Positions 27,239 to 36,347 are shown, numbered from the stretch's first letter. The stretch: DNA of 59,049 bases from JBLHHI01 sp047614125 (GCA_047614125.1 JBLHHI010000002.1:1-59049); one strand, 5' to 3'. Numbers and translations are program-made. Notes: generated by a model from the sequence alone, not told the origin.

Positions 27239-28265
27239 ACACTCGGTCGACTTTCGGAACAAACGTGCCCTTTCAATCTGCAAAAAGGCCGTTGACGAAC
27301 TTAAATTGGATTTATCTGGTCAAACCGTTCTAACCGAAATTGGATCAAATTTTTATTTATATCTCCCAGTAATTGCCCTTCTTGCCAATGCAAAAAAGGT
27401 AATTGCTTGGTGTAAAGACTCCTCTTATGGCTCGGCAAGTGATATCATTTCTGATTTCAAAGCGCTTGACCTATCTGCAAAACAAATGAATGCCATTGTT
27501 TTTCGAGCAAACGAATGCAGCCACTTAGATATTGAAGAAAGCACAATTATCACCAACAGCGAGGCTTTACGACCATTAAATGAAAACTTTCTGTCTAAAA
27601 TTAAAAACGACCAGACCGTTATTTCATTAATGTACGAGGCTTGGGAAATACGGAGAGAAGACATAGACATTGAGTACTGCAAACAAAAAGATCTAAGAGT
27701 AGCTGGAACCAATGAAAACCATCCGCTACTGCGGGTTTTTGAATACGGCGGTCCACTGGCTTGTAAAATGAGTTTTGAAGCTGGTTATGAGGTGTTTAGA
27801 AATAATATAATGGTTTGGTCGGATGATGAATTTGGCCAAGTTGCCACTAAGGCATTTAAGGCAATGGGCGCGAGCAGCGTTGTTAGCACCACCAATGTTG
27901 ATGCGTTTTATGAAGCATTGCCAGCACTCGACTTCATTTATTTGTGCAATTACCACGAGAAACGCGATTACATAAGCAATAAGACCGGTAGCGTCTTTAA
28001 TTTGACTCAAATTTTGGATAAAAATCCAAACCTAGGAATTGTTCATTTGTATGGCACGCTCAACAGTGAAAACTTGTTGGCTGCAGGACTCAATGTACAT
28101 CCAGCAAAAAATGGAAGGGCCATGTTCATGACAAACACACTGGGATACGCCGGTTTAAATCCAATCATATACCTTCAAGCTGCAGGACTTAAGGTGGCAG
28201 AAGAAATGATTGCTGGCAAATTCAGCACCATTAGTCAGCCCATATCTGGTTATTCAAAAAACTAG
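27219..28265 (+). CDS. Unrecognised Rossmann-like protein in the sugar-modification module
   Basis: No specific family was recognised for this 348-residue protein. The first half has alternating strands and helices with NSEALRPLNENFL and NENHPLLRVFEYGGPLACKM. The second half (about 195-300) looks like a nucleotide-binding fold of the 2-hydroxyacid dehydrogenase kind: NNIMVWSDDEFGQVATKAF, GASSVVST, LDFIYLCNYHEK, GIVHLYGTLN. A standard GxGxxG is missing, as DDEFGQVA stands in its place. There is no signal peptide or membrane segment. It overlaps the AsnB-like gene by 20 nt and precedes the formyltransferase by 3 nt, so it probably works on the same sugar. An oxidoreductase role is a guess. Confidence 0.75.
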   Translation: MANQLNKHSVDFRNKRALSICKKAVDELKLDLSGQTVLTEIGSNFYLYLPVIALLANAKKVIAWCKDSSYGSASDIISDFKALDLSAKQMNAIVFRANECSHLDIEESTIITNSEALRPLNENFLSKIKNDQTVISLMYEAWEIRREDIDIEYCKQKDLRVAGTNENHPLLRVFEYGGPLACKMSFEAGYEVFRNNIMVWSDDEFGQVATKAFKAMGASSVVSTTNVDAFYEALPALDFIYLCNYHEKRDYISNKTGSVFNLTQILDKNPNLGIVHLYGTLNSENLLAAGLNVHPAKNGRAMFMTNTLGYAGLNPIIYLQAAGLKVAEEMIAGKFSTISQPISGYSKN

Positions 28266-28268
28266 TAC

Positions 28269-29216
28269 GTGAAACAGAATAAAATAAAAATAGCAATCAT
28301 TGGACGAAGCGAACTGCTTTTTAAAACAGCCATCTCGATAAAGGAAATGGGGTTTGAAATTCCATTAGTAGTGACGGCTAAGGAGGCACCTGAATACAAA
28401 GTAAAATCATCAGATTTTAAAAATTTTGCGGACAAATGCAATGCAACATTCATTCATACGGCCAAAATAAATAAAGCGGAATACATTGAGCAAATTAAAG
28501 CATGTGGCCCAATTGATATTGCTGTGAGCATAAATTACAACGGCATCATTGCTCAAGAAGTAATTGACTTGTTTCCTTTGGGAATTCTAAATGCTCATGG
28601 TGGAGACCTCCCTCGATACCGAGGAAACGCTTGCCAAGCTTGGGCCATAATTAATGGCGAAGAAAAAATAGGAATGTGCATTCATAAAATGCGTGGAGGT
28701 GAATTGGATAACGGTGACATTATTGCACGAGGTTATTATCAATTGTTGGATACCACTAGAATTGTCGAAGTGTATGATTGGATGGAAACCTGTATTCCGG
28801 AACTCATGAGCAGCGCCATTGATTCCATATCAAAGAATACCAATTTCATTCTAGATAAACAGTCGGAAGACCCCAAAGATACCTTACGATGTTATCCAAG
28901 AAACCAAGACGACGGAAAGATAGATTGGAACAAATCAGCAGTGGGAATTGATCGATTAATTCGAGCCTCTAGCGAACCTTTTAGTGGCGCATTTTGCTAT
29001 TTGGATGAGCAAAAGTTAACCATATGGAGGGCACAATTGGTTTATGACGAAGAGATTTATTTATCGTCGGTTGGTCAAGTTGCAGGAATTAGTTCAACCG
29101 GAATAGAAGTCATTACCTCATCTGGAAAATTACGGTTGTTAGAAATTGAGTACAACGGTGTGCGAACTACAGAACCTAACCAGATTATTAAATCAATACG
29201 GAAAAGACTAAAATGA
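28269..29216 (+). CDS. Sugar N-formyltransferase (methionyl-tRNA formyltransferase-like)
   Basis: GTG starts this 315-residue protein. The catalytic triad of N10-formyl-THF transferases is visible as Asn108 and His110 in GILNAHGGDLPRYRG and Asp150 in GELDNGDII. A C-terminal domain of the FMT_C type follows (IDWNKSAVGIDRLIRASSEP, GAFCYLDEQKLTIWRA). It is too divergent and too embedded in the locus to be the housekeeping Fmt. It therefore probably formylates an amino sugar made by the upstream aminotransferase. It overlaps the next gene by 4 nt. Confidence 0.88.
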   Translation: MKQNKIKIAIIGRSELLFKTAISIKEMGFEIPLVVTAKEAPEYKVKSSDFKNFADKCNATFIHTAKINKAEYIEQIKACGPIDIAVSINYNGIIAQEVIDLFPLGILNAHGGDLPRYRGNACQAWAIINGEEKIGMCIHKMRGGELDNGDIIARGYYQLLDTTRIVEVYDWMETCIPELMSSAIDSISKNTNFILDKQSEDPKDTLRCYPRNQDDGKIDWNKSAVGIDRLIRASSEPFSGAFCYLDEQKLTIWRAQLVYDEEIYLSSVGQVAGISSTGIEVITSSGKLRLLEIEYNGVRTTEPNQIIKSIRKRLK

Positions 29217-30358
29217 GCAATAAACAAATTTGTACACGATGCATTTACGATACAAGCGTGCCGAAAATTACGTTCAACGCCGATGGCATCTGCAATTACT
29301 GTGAAATGTCTGACAATCTAAAAGCCCAATACCATACTGGTGACGACGAGGGAATGCGGATATGGTTGGCACATGTTGTAGACATTAAAAAAGCTGGAAA
29401 AGGTAAAAAATACGATTGTGTAATTGGTGTGAGCGGAGGTGTAGACTCTTCCTACATGCTGCACTATGCTATTGAACTTGGTTTGAGGCCTTTAGCTGTT
29501 CATTACGACAATACATGGAACTCGGCCATCGCAACTGAAAATATACGAAAAGTTACCGATGCTCTGAAGATCGATCTTTTTACTCATGTGGTTGATAATC
29601 GAGAATCGGATGATATTTTTAAGAGTTTCTTCTACGCTGGGGTTCCTGAAATAGATGCCCCCACCGATTTAGGTTTTGCAGAAACACATTTTCGTGCTGC
29701 GTCGAAATACGGAATTAAATATGTTTTGGAAGGTCATACCTTTATGCAAGAAGGCGTTTCGCCACTATCCACTATGTATTTTGATGGCAAATACATATCA
29801 TCCATTCATAAAAAGTTTGGGAAAAAGAAAATGAAAACCTATCCACTCATGAATTTCACTGCATTTATGAAATGGTCTATCATAAAGAATATCAAAAAGA
29901 TAAGACCATACTGGTACATTCATTACACCAAACAAGATGCAATTAAACTTTTGACCGAAAAATACGGTTGGGAATATTATGGAGGACATCATTTAGAAAA
30001 CCGCATGTCGGCCTTTATGCACAGCGTATATCTTCCAAATAAATTTAAAATCGATCAAAGAAACAATACGCTTTCAGCCTTGTCGCGAAATGGTTTTATG
30101 GAACGCGATGCAGCCTTGGTTGAATATGCCAAACCTCCCTTTGTTGAAAAGGAATTGGTGGAGTACTTCAAAAAACGATTAAACCTAACTGACGAAGAAT
30201 ACTCCAAGGTTATGACGGACGAACCGAAGTATTTCGAATCGTATCCAACCTATAAAAAACGTTTTGAGCGCTTGAGACCCTTGTTCTTCATTTTGGCCAA
30301 ATCAAATTTAGTACCAATGAGTTTCTATTTAAAATATTGCTTCCCAATTCAGAAATAA
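29213..30358 (+). CDS. N-acetyl sugar amidotransferase (WbpG/PseA family)
   Basis: This enzyme converts an acetamido group of a sugar into an acetamidino group, using ammonia from HisH/HisF-like partners. The N-terminal zinc-like site has Cys7, Cys10, Cys27 and Cys30 (ICTRC, ICNYC). The ATP pyrophosphatase loop is VSGGVDSS (73-80). Later EGHTFMQEGVSP and YGWEYYGGHHLENRMSAF are typical of the family. Its 381 residues are the expected length. The hisH and hisF homologues follow directly, the arrangement known from Pseudomonas O-antigen loci. Confidence 0.93.
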   Translation: MSNKQICTRCIYDTSVPKITFNADGICNYCEMSDNLKAQYHTGDDEGMRIWLAHVVDIKKAGKGKKYDCVIGVSGGVDSSYMLHYAIELGLRPLAVHYDNTWNSAIATENIRKVTDALKIDLFTHVVDNRESDDIFKSFFYAGVPEIDAPTDLGFAETHFRAASKYGIKYVLEGHTFMQEGVSPLSTMYFDGKYISSIHKKFGKKKMKTYPLMNFTAFMKWSIIKNIKKIRPYWYIHYTKQDAIKLLTEKYGWEYYGGHHLENRMSAFMHSVYLPNKFKIDQRNNTLSALSRNGFMERDAALVEYAKPPFVEKELVEYFKKRLNLTDEEYSKVMTDEPKYFESYPTYKKRFERLRPLFFILAKSNLVPMSFYLKYCFPIQK

Positions 30359-30364
30359 AAATTC

Positions 30365-30982
30365 TTGAGCGTAATAACCATAATTGATTACGGTATGGGC
30401 AATTTGGGCTCCGTTCAAAACATGTTTAAATACATTGGTGTAAAAAGCCAAATTAGTTCTGACATAAAAGAAATAAAAGCAGCGGAGAAGTTGCTACTAC
30501 CGGGTGTTGGATCTTTTGATGCCGCAATGCAACGGTTAAACGATTTAGGATTGTCTGAACTACTCACTCAAAAAGTTGTTCAGGATAAAACACCAACACT
30601 AGGCATATGTTTAGGCATGCAGTTGTTAACAAATGGAAGCGATGAAGGCAAACTAGCTGGTTTGGGCTGGATTGATGCCTATACGCACAAGTTCGAATCT
30701 GAGCCCGGTCGAAAAATACCGCACATGGGTTGGAGTCAAGTACATATTAAAAAAGAATCTTTGCTTTCAAAATCCATTAGTGAAGAGTCTAAATTCTACT
30801 TCGTTCACTCGTACTATGTGAAGGTTAAAGATGAAGAAAATGCCATGTTAACCACTAAGTATGGTTCAACAATCTTCGATTCTGCGATTCAAAACGAACA
30901 TATTTTCGGTGCTCAATTTCACCCTGAGAAAAGTCATAAACACGGCATGGCATTGCTAAAAAGTTTCGCAGATTATCAATGA
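30365..30982 (+). CDS. hisH: HisH-like glutaminase for sugar amidination
   Basis: This class I glutamine amidotransferase has 205 residues and starts with TTG. The nucleophile is Cys82 in GICLGMQL, and the His-Glu pair is in QFHPEKSH. YGMGNLGSV and LPGVGSFDAAM are typical of HisH. The context (sugar amidotransferase upstream, HisF-like protein with an altered active site downstream, no other his genes) indicates ammonia delivery to the WbpG-type enzyme and not histidine synthesis. Confidence 0.92.
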   Translation: MSVITIIDYGMGNLGSVQNMFKYIGVKSQISSDIKEIKAAEKLLLPGVGSFDAAMQRLNDLGLSELLTQKVVQDKTPTLGICLGMQLLTNGSDEGKLAGLGWIDAYTHKFESEPGRKIPHMGWSQVHIKKESLLSKSISEESKFYFVHSYYVKVKDEENAMLTTKYGSTIFDSAIQNEHIFGAQFHPEKSHKHGMALLKSFADYQ

Positions 30983-31746
30983 TCGCAGCTCGAATAATTC
31001 CTTGTTTACAATTGATTGACGATGCATTGGTAAAATGCGTTAAATTTAAAAACCCAAGCTACATCGGCGATCCCATTAACACAGTTCGCATTTTCAATGA
31101 ATTGGAAGTAGATGAGCTTTGCTTTTTAGATATACGAGCAACTAAAGAAAAAAGAGCACCCAACCTACAAATTCTACGCGACATTGCCAATGAGTGCTTT
31201 ATGCCGCTCTCGTATGGTGGTGGCGTAAAAGACGCAACGACTGCATTGAACATCTTATCGATCGGCTTTGAAAAAATAGTCTTTAACACGGCACTCTTCG
31301 AACATCCCGAGGTTATTACAGAATTGGCTAAAGTGGCTGGTAATCAAAGCGTTATTGCTTCAATCGATGTCAAGAAAAATCTTTGGGGCAAGTACGAAGT
31401 GTACTCGCACGATGGAAATAAGAAACAAAAACTTTCTGCCGTAGAATGCGCAAAGCGCGCGGAAAATTTGGGTGCCGGCGAGCTGTTAATTACCTCCATG
31501 AATAACGAAGGAAGCTGGCAAGGCTTTGATATTGACTTGTGCAAAATGATCAATGAATCCGTATCAATACCCGTTATCGCCAACGCTGGAGCAGGAAACA
31601 TCAACCACATTGGCGAAGTAATTTCTCAGGCCAATGTTTCGGGGGTTGCTTTGGGTAGTATGGTAGTTTATCAAAAACAAGGAATGGGTGTTTTAGTAAA
31701 CTTTCCAGATAAAAGTCTCTTAAAAGAAAAACTCAAAACTTTTTAA
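30979..31746 (+). CDS. hisF: HisF-like ammonia channel for sugar amidination
   Basis: This is a TIM-barrel protein of 255 residues. It keeps the HisF signatures RIIPCL, SYGGGVKD, ASIDVK (Asp130), IANAGAGN and GVALGSMVV. The catalytic Asp11 of true cyclases (CLDV) is Gln11 here (CLQLID), while Asp130 is kept. The cyclase reaction is therefore unlikely, and the barrel probably only carries ammonia from the HisH partner to the sugar amidotransferase. The start overlaps hisH by 4 nt. The derivatisation module ends here, and a MITE-like element follows. Confidence 0.92.
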   Translation: MIAARIIPCLQLIDDALVKCVKFKNPSYIGDPINTVRIFNELEVDELCFLDIRATKEKRAPNLQILRDIANECFMPLSYGGGVKDATTALNILSIGFEKIVFNTALFEHPEVITELAKVAGNQSVIASIDVKKNLWGKYEVYSHDGNKKQKLSAVECAKRAENLGAGELLITSMNNEGSWQGFDIDLCKMINESVSIPVIANAGAGNINHIGEVISQANVSGVALGSMVVYQKQGMGVLVNFPDKSLLKEKLKTF

Positions 31747-31751
31747 GTAGT

Positions 31752-32072
31752 AACTTGAGTTCGATTCATATTTTGAATTCAGAACGCTAGTGAACAGTGA
31801 GTTTCGAGTAAAAATTTCGAAGACAGGGCGGGCCCTTTCGAGTAATTTTTACGATGAAAATCGCTTTTCACAAGTGAAATTCGAGCTTTTGTATTAGCCT
31901 GAATTTCTAATTTGAATCTTGCTTGATTAAGAAAGAGAAAGTCCGAATCAGGTTATAAGGCTTTATCCTTTGAGTTCCAATGGTTCACTTCCTCTTTCTC
32001 TCATCCTGTTTTCGACTCACTACTTGGCACCTATCCAAATCTGAATTTTAAAAGATTAATCGAACTCAGGTT
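31752..32072. repeat. MITE-like element with terminal inverted repeats (copy 2)
   Basis: This 321-bp noncoding stretch fills the gap between hisF and the methyltransferase. Its ends are imperfect inverted repeats: 31752-31782 (AACTTGAGTTCG...) and the complement of 32041-32072 (AACCTGAGTTCG...), about 31 bp each and ending in AATTCAG. Internal stems exist, for example GTAAAAAT at 31808 with ATTTTTAC at 31845. No transposase frame is present. A truncated copy in inverted orientation lies at 8650-8810. No clear target-site duplication was seen. Confidence 0.75.
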
Positions 32073-32104
32073 CGTAATTCAAATCCTTACTAAAATCAGT
32101 TACC

Positions 32105-32833
32105 ATGCTTAATAAAACAAAAAAGAACATTAAAAAGTTCCTCTTAACCAAGCTGCTTAATGGAACAAACGTCCAATGCAATATTTGTAACAAGGGCTTT
32201 TCCACTTATTTGTCGTATCTCGACCGGCTTAATGCAAAGTGCCCAAATTGCGAATCAATTGAAAGAACAAGACTAGTTTGGCATTTTATTACGGACAAAA
32301 AGCTAATAGGCGCAGATGCCATTGTATTGCACGTTGCTCCGGAGAAAGCGTTGTTTGACAAATTAAAAAATGCTACAAAGCGTTATTTGCCTATAGACAA
32401 ATTTGAGGAAGGCTACTCCTATCCTTCGATTACTAAGGAAATGGATGTAACCGATCTAAAATTGGAAAACGAACAAGTGGATGGTATAATTTGTATGCAC
32501 GTTTTGGAACATGTTTTGGAAGACCGAAAAGCGCTTTCTGAATTTTATCGTGTTTTAAAACCCGGCGGGTGGGCCATTATACAAGTGCCTTTTGAAGAAG
32601 ATCGAGAAGTAACTTATGAAGACCCAAGCATACTGTCAAAAGCGGAACGCAAAGCGCATTTTGGCCAAACAGATCATGTTCGTGTGTATGGCACAGATTA
32701 CTTAAAACGATTTGTAGAACCAGGGTTTGTGATCGAAGAGCTGAATTATGAAAAATCGATTAGTGATGAGATTAAATTTAAGCTCCAATTAAAAAAAGAG
32801 AACATCTTTTTAATGCGCAAGCCGAAGGCGTAG
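32105..32833 (+). CDS. SAM-dependent methyltransferase with N-terminal cysteine cluster
   Basis: This class I methyltransferase has 242 residues. An N-terminal metal-site-like CNICNKGF...CPNCESIERTR precedes a methyltransferase_11 domain with VDGIICMHVLEHVLEDRKAL and FYRVLKPGGWAIIQVPF. The motif I strand is IVLHVAPEKAL, in place of the usual glycine-rich form. It is the first gene after the repeat element. It may O-methylate a sugar of the repeat unit. The acceptor is unknown. Confidence 0.82.
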   Translation: MLNKTKKNIKKFLLTKLLNGTNVQCNICNKGFSTYLSYLDRLNAKCPNCESIERTRLVWHFITDKKLIGADAIVLHVAPEKALFDKLKNATKRYLPIDKFEEGYSYPSITKEMDVTDLKLENEQVDGIICMHVLEHVLEDRKALSEFYRVLKPGGWAIIQVPFEEDREVTYEDPSILSKAERKAHFGQTDHVRVYGTDYLKRFVEPGFVIEELNYEKSISDEIKFKLQLKKENIFLMRKPKA

Positions 32834-32881
32834 CATTGATTCTTCAAAAATGTTCAATTGTCGTAATCTAATACCAACCCT

Positions 32882-34366
32882 TTGTCGATAGCCAAAAAAG
32901 CTGCAAACGGCTTTGCTCAGTTTCTGGGTAGAAACATGCTTAGTAAGGTAATGGGCCTTGGTGCAATGGTTATTCTAGCGCGAGAACTCAGCCCACACGA
33001 TTTTGGGATCGTGAGCATTACGCAAGTTCTGCTGGTTATCATAGCCTCCTTTGCGACAACCGGCATTAGCGAATTTCTGCTATCCTACCAAAAGAAAGAC
33101 GTTGATACGATCTTTCAAGCCACTTTCTGGTTCAACCTTGCGCTTACTACTGTAGTTTCCATTCTTGCCCTCATCATCCTTCCATTTTGGACAGACACCT
33201 ATAAGGATGAGCGAATTTATGAATTGGGTATCCTGGTAGTTATATCCTTCATTTTCATGCAACTGAAGATGACACCTAAAACGTATTTATCTAAAAATCT
33301 TGAGTTTTCTAAGCAAATAAAAGTAGAGTCGATATTCATAATCATAGTTCCCATTTTAAAAGTAGCGGCCGTTCTTACTGGCTTTGGGGTATATAGTCTT
33401 GTTTTACCCACGGTGATTATGTTACCCATTGAAACCTTTTTTTTATACAGAGCAGCTGGCTTTAAAATTAAATTCAATCTATATGTTGAACGCTGGCTCG
33501 AAATATTCAGATTTACAAAACATTTAATTGGCAGTTCGATACTCGGAATGGCATCTTCGGAAGGTGACAAACTAATTATTGGCAAGTTTGTTTCGCTCGA
33601 GGCTTTAGGAATTTATAACCTTGCGTATCAGTTGGCCAACTTTTTCAGCACGAATGTAGTAGGTGTTACCACAAATATTTTAAGCGCAACCCTACCCAAG
33701 TTACGGCACGACATGCCTCAATTGCGCGAGCGATATTTTCAATTCCTAAAATCAATTTTCATCGCTGTTGGTCCTTTACTCATCTTGTTTGCCTTAGGTG
33801 CCAGCGAATTGTTAAATGTAGTGTATGGCAATAAGTGGGATGCTGCCGTGTTGCCGCTTCAAATACTCATCGTTTATGCATTTTTTAGAGCACTTACCTC
33901 ATCCTATGGCAGTATAATGAATACCATGCATCTGCCTAGAAAATCGTTGATAATGAATGCATTTTATACTCCTTGCCATATCATTGGTTCTCTTATTGGT
34001 GTTCAATTTGGTGTAATCGGATTGGCGGCATCTGTAACCATTGTTAAATTAATTTTTGTTCAATGGGGCATTTTACAATCTATGGAGGCCATTGGTTTAA
34101 AATTCGCTTCCTTCTACCAAAAACTTGCTCGGTTTTTTGTTATGGCAATCATCGCCATTCTGTCAACCCTGGTCGTTAAGTTATTCTTGGTTCACCAATT
34201 CGAAAATAAATGGCTCGTTCTTTGTCTAACAAGCGTTTCCTTTGCCTTTTTCTTCTGGGGTGCACAGCGCCAATTTAATAAAGTTGGCATGATGACTATA
34301 TCTGATTTCTTAGGCAAGATGAACGTAAAACTTCAATTATATTTTAACAAAGTATTCGTCGCATGA
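32882..34366 (+). CDS. Wzx-type polysaccharide flippase
   Basis: This is a polytopic inner-membrane protein of 494 residues with about 12-14 hydrophobic segments. It starts with an amphipathic stretch (AKKAANGFAQFLGRNMLSKV) and LARELSPHDFGIVSI, as in the MOP/MATE superfamily flippases. It moves the lipid-linked repeat unit across the inner membrane. TTG 32882 is the only suitable start near the family N-terminus. The end overlaps the next gene by 4 nt. Confidence 0.9.
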   Translation: MSIAKKAANGFAQFLGRNMLSKVMGLGAMVILARELSPHDFGIVSITQVLLVIIASFATTGISEFLLSYQKKDVDTIFQATFWFNLALTTVVSILALIILPFWTDTYKDERIYELGILVVISFIFMQLKMTPKTYLSKNLEFSKQIKVESIFIIIVPILKVAAVLTGFGVYSLVLPTVIMLPIETFFLYRAAGFKIKFNLYVERWLEIFRFTKHLIGSSILGMASSEGDKLIIGKFVSLEALGIYNLAYQLANFFSTNVVGVTTNILSATLPKLRHDMPQLRERYFQFLKSIFIAVGPLLILFALGASELLNVVYGNKWDAAVLPLQILIVYAFFRALTSSYGSIMNTMHLPRKSLIMNAFYTPCHIIGSLIGVQFGVIGLAASVTIVKLIFVQWGILQSMEAIGLKFASFYQKLARFFVMAIIAILSTLVVKLFLVHQFENKWLVLCLTSVSFAFFFWGAQRQFNKVGMMTISDFLGKMNVKLQLYFNKVFVA

Positions 34367-35583
34367 AAAGAGTAGCACTCATTGGCAACATGAACAACAA
34401 CTTCTTTGCCATTACACGCCTGTTAAGAGACAAAGGCTACGACGCGCATCTTTATTACAGATCTTTATCTGAACACTTCCAGCCAAAGAGCGATACCTTT
34501 TCACTCAATTTTTACGACTATTGCCATCCCATTGATTGGCTGGATAAATCGTTTGAGTTGGCTGATTTTGGACGCATCAAAAAAGAAGTGGCTGGATTCG
34601 ACTTTTACATTGGCCAGGGCGATGAGGCTGCCTTTGCGAAGCGGGCAGGCATTAACTTTAATCTATACTACCCGTACGGTTCCGATTTTTACAAATACGC
34701 GTATTTGCCTTCTAAAAATTCATGGAAAGAACGGGTGTATATGGCATTGGTAAAAGGCATTCCATTATCGAAATCTAGGAATGGAACCGTGCATAAATAT
34801 ATTCGTAAAGTAATTGTAGACGCGGAGAATGTATTTCTGGACTTGACAAACCCAGAATATGATCAAAAATTATTCGACCTCAATTTGAAAGGGGAATTTG
34901 AAGCGCTTCCTATGCCTTTCATTTATCCCGACGAATATTTAAATAGAACGGATTGGGATACGCATTGGAAAAGCAGCATCGATGCACTCCGCCATGAAAA
35001 TGAATTCATCGTACTCTATCACGGCAGACAAGAATGGAAGAAGGCCTTAGAGTATTCAGGAAATTCATTTACAAATAAAAATACACACCATCTCATCATC
35101 GGATTTTCAAAATTCGTGGAGAAATATCCAAACATCAAAGCTCAATTGCTAATGTTAGATTATGGTGGAGATGTTGCAAATAGCAAGAATCTTATTGAAG
35201 AGTTGAATATTTCCAACCGGGTAACATGGTTTCCTAAAATGTACCGTAAAGACCTCATGTATTTAATTAACAACGTGGACTTATGTTCCGGTGAGTTTGG
35301 TAAAAGTTATTTAACTTTTGGAACCATTATCGAAGCTATGTTAATGGGCAAACCCATTGTACATCATCGTATTGATGAATATTACTCGAAAAAATACAGC
35401 GAACTGTACCCCATGTACAATGCCCGCAGCCCAGAAGAAATAGGAAATGCAATAATCAATGCCTATGAGGACCCGGATGCGCGATTACAAACAGGTAAAA
35501 AGGCTCAAGAATGGGTGCTTAAGTACTTCATAGACAATCCATTAAACGAGTTAAGAAAATTAATCGATAAAACAAATGACTAA
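34363..35583 (+). CDS. Glycosyltransferase (GT-B, GT4-like)
   Basis: The 406-residue protein begins MKRVALIGNMNNNFFAITRL, an N-terminal GT-B strand-loop-helix. The C-terminal domain has IVLYHGRQEWKK, NRVTWFPKMYRKDL and SYLTFGTIIEAMLMGKPIVH, where the late Glu of the GT4 motif is kept. It probably adds one sugar of the repeat unit at the cytoplasmic membrane. Donor and acceptor cannot be read. Confidence 0.8.
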   Translation: MKRVALIGNMNNNFFAITRLLRDKGYDAHLYYRSLSEHFQPKSDTFSLNFYDYCHPIDWLDKSFELADFGRIKKEVAGFDFYIGQGDEAAFAKRAGINFNLYYPYGSDFYKYAYLPSKNSWKERVYMALVKGIPLSKSRNGTVHKYIRKVIVDAENVFLDLTNPEYDQKLFDLNLKGEFEALPMPFIYPDEYLNRTDWDTHWKSSIDALRHENEFIVLYHGRQEWKKALEYSGNSFTNKNTHHLIIGFSKFVEKYPNIKAQLLMLDYGGDVANSKNLIEELNISNRVTWFPKMYRKDLMYLINNVDLCSGEFGKSYLTFGTIIEAMLMGKPIVHHRIDEYYSKKYSELYPMYNARSPEEIGNAIINAYEDPDARLQTGKKAQEWVLKYFIDNPLNELRKLIDKTND

Positions 35584-35629
35584 ATATTTGTCCTGCGTTA
35601 ACTATAAATATTGATTAAGAAATAGCAAA

Positions 35630-36325
35630 ATGGCAACAGCAATTACCGTAGAGTTTTACAAGCAATATCCGCATCTATTGAAATCTCCTTTTTTGGAAAT
35701 CGGTTCACTTATTGATTCCTCCTACATTCAATACTCTCCAAGAGATATGCAGCATGTAGCTGACGAAGATGAGTATCTGGGTATTGACATTTTTGATGGA
35801 GAAGGGGTTGACTTAGTCTTAGATTTAGCTAAGGCAAGTTTTGAAGATTTAAAGCAATACAAAAACAAGTTCAATACGGTTCACATTCACTATGTTATGG
35901 AACACGTGCTAGATGTTTTTAAAATTGCTCAAAACATTGATTACATTACTAAACCTGGGGGAACCGTGTGTTTGAGTGTGCCATTTGTTTGGAGATTACA
36001 CAGAATACCTGTTGATATGTGGCGTCTCACTCCTCAAAGTGTTGACTATCTCTTCCCAAATTATAACTTTAAAGATGAAAACTGCGGATGGAGCACAAGA
36101 AGACATAAAATCCTTCCAATCAATGAGGTTTATGAGCTGGACTTAGGAAGCGGACTAGAGAAACTTAATCCCATTATGCGCAATACCATTAAGCTATTTC
36201 GAAAGTTCAAATTGGATCATAACTTTTTTTCCGAACGTGCTCTGATTCCAGAACTTAACTTGATGATGATTGGTATCAAACAAGAAACTGCTACCTATAA
36301 TTTCATCCCAGCACAATATTTATAA
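35630..36325 (+). CDS. SAM-dependent methyltransferase-like protein
   Basis: The 231-residue protein has a strand FLEIGSLID in place of motif I, LGIDIFDGEGVDLVLDL, and VHIHYVMEHVLDVFKIAQNI followed by ITKPGGTVCLSVPFVWRLH. This order is typical of methyltransferase_11 proteins of glycan loci. Methylation of a sugar hydroxyl, perhaps as a chain cap, is possible. The function is inferred from context. Confidence 0.75.
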   Translation: MATAITVEFYKQYPHLLKSPFLEIGSLIDSSYIQYSPRDMQHVADEDEYLGIDIFDGEGVDLVLDLAKASFEDLKQYKNKFNTVHIHYVMEHVLDVFKIAQNIDYITKPGGTVCLSVPFVWRLHRIPVDMWRLTPQSVDYLFPNYNFKDENCGWSTRRHKILPINEVYELDLGSGLEKLNPIMRNTIKLFRKFKLDHNFFSERALIPELNLMMIGIKQETATYNFIPAQYL

Positions 36326-36347
36326 AAACAATTTCATCCTAATCCAG

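Noticed and set aside
30365..31746. HisH/HisF pair read as part of a histidine operon
   Set aside because: No other his genes are present, the HisF homologue lacks Asp11, and the pair follows a sugar amidotransferase.
20751..31746. Legionaminic or pseudaminic acid pathway
   Set aside because: No NeuB-like synthase, CMP-transferase or hydrolysing epimerase is present in the window.
31752..32072. Small coding gene in the hisF-methyltransferase gap
   Set aside because: Only short frames without recognisable content were seen. The ends are inverted repeats, so it is a repeat element.
36270..36347. Longer start for the GT4 gene after the methyltransferase
   Set aside because: The extension lies inside the upstream gene and shows no conserved residues. 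ATG 36348 gives the expected N-terminal strand.
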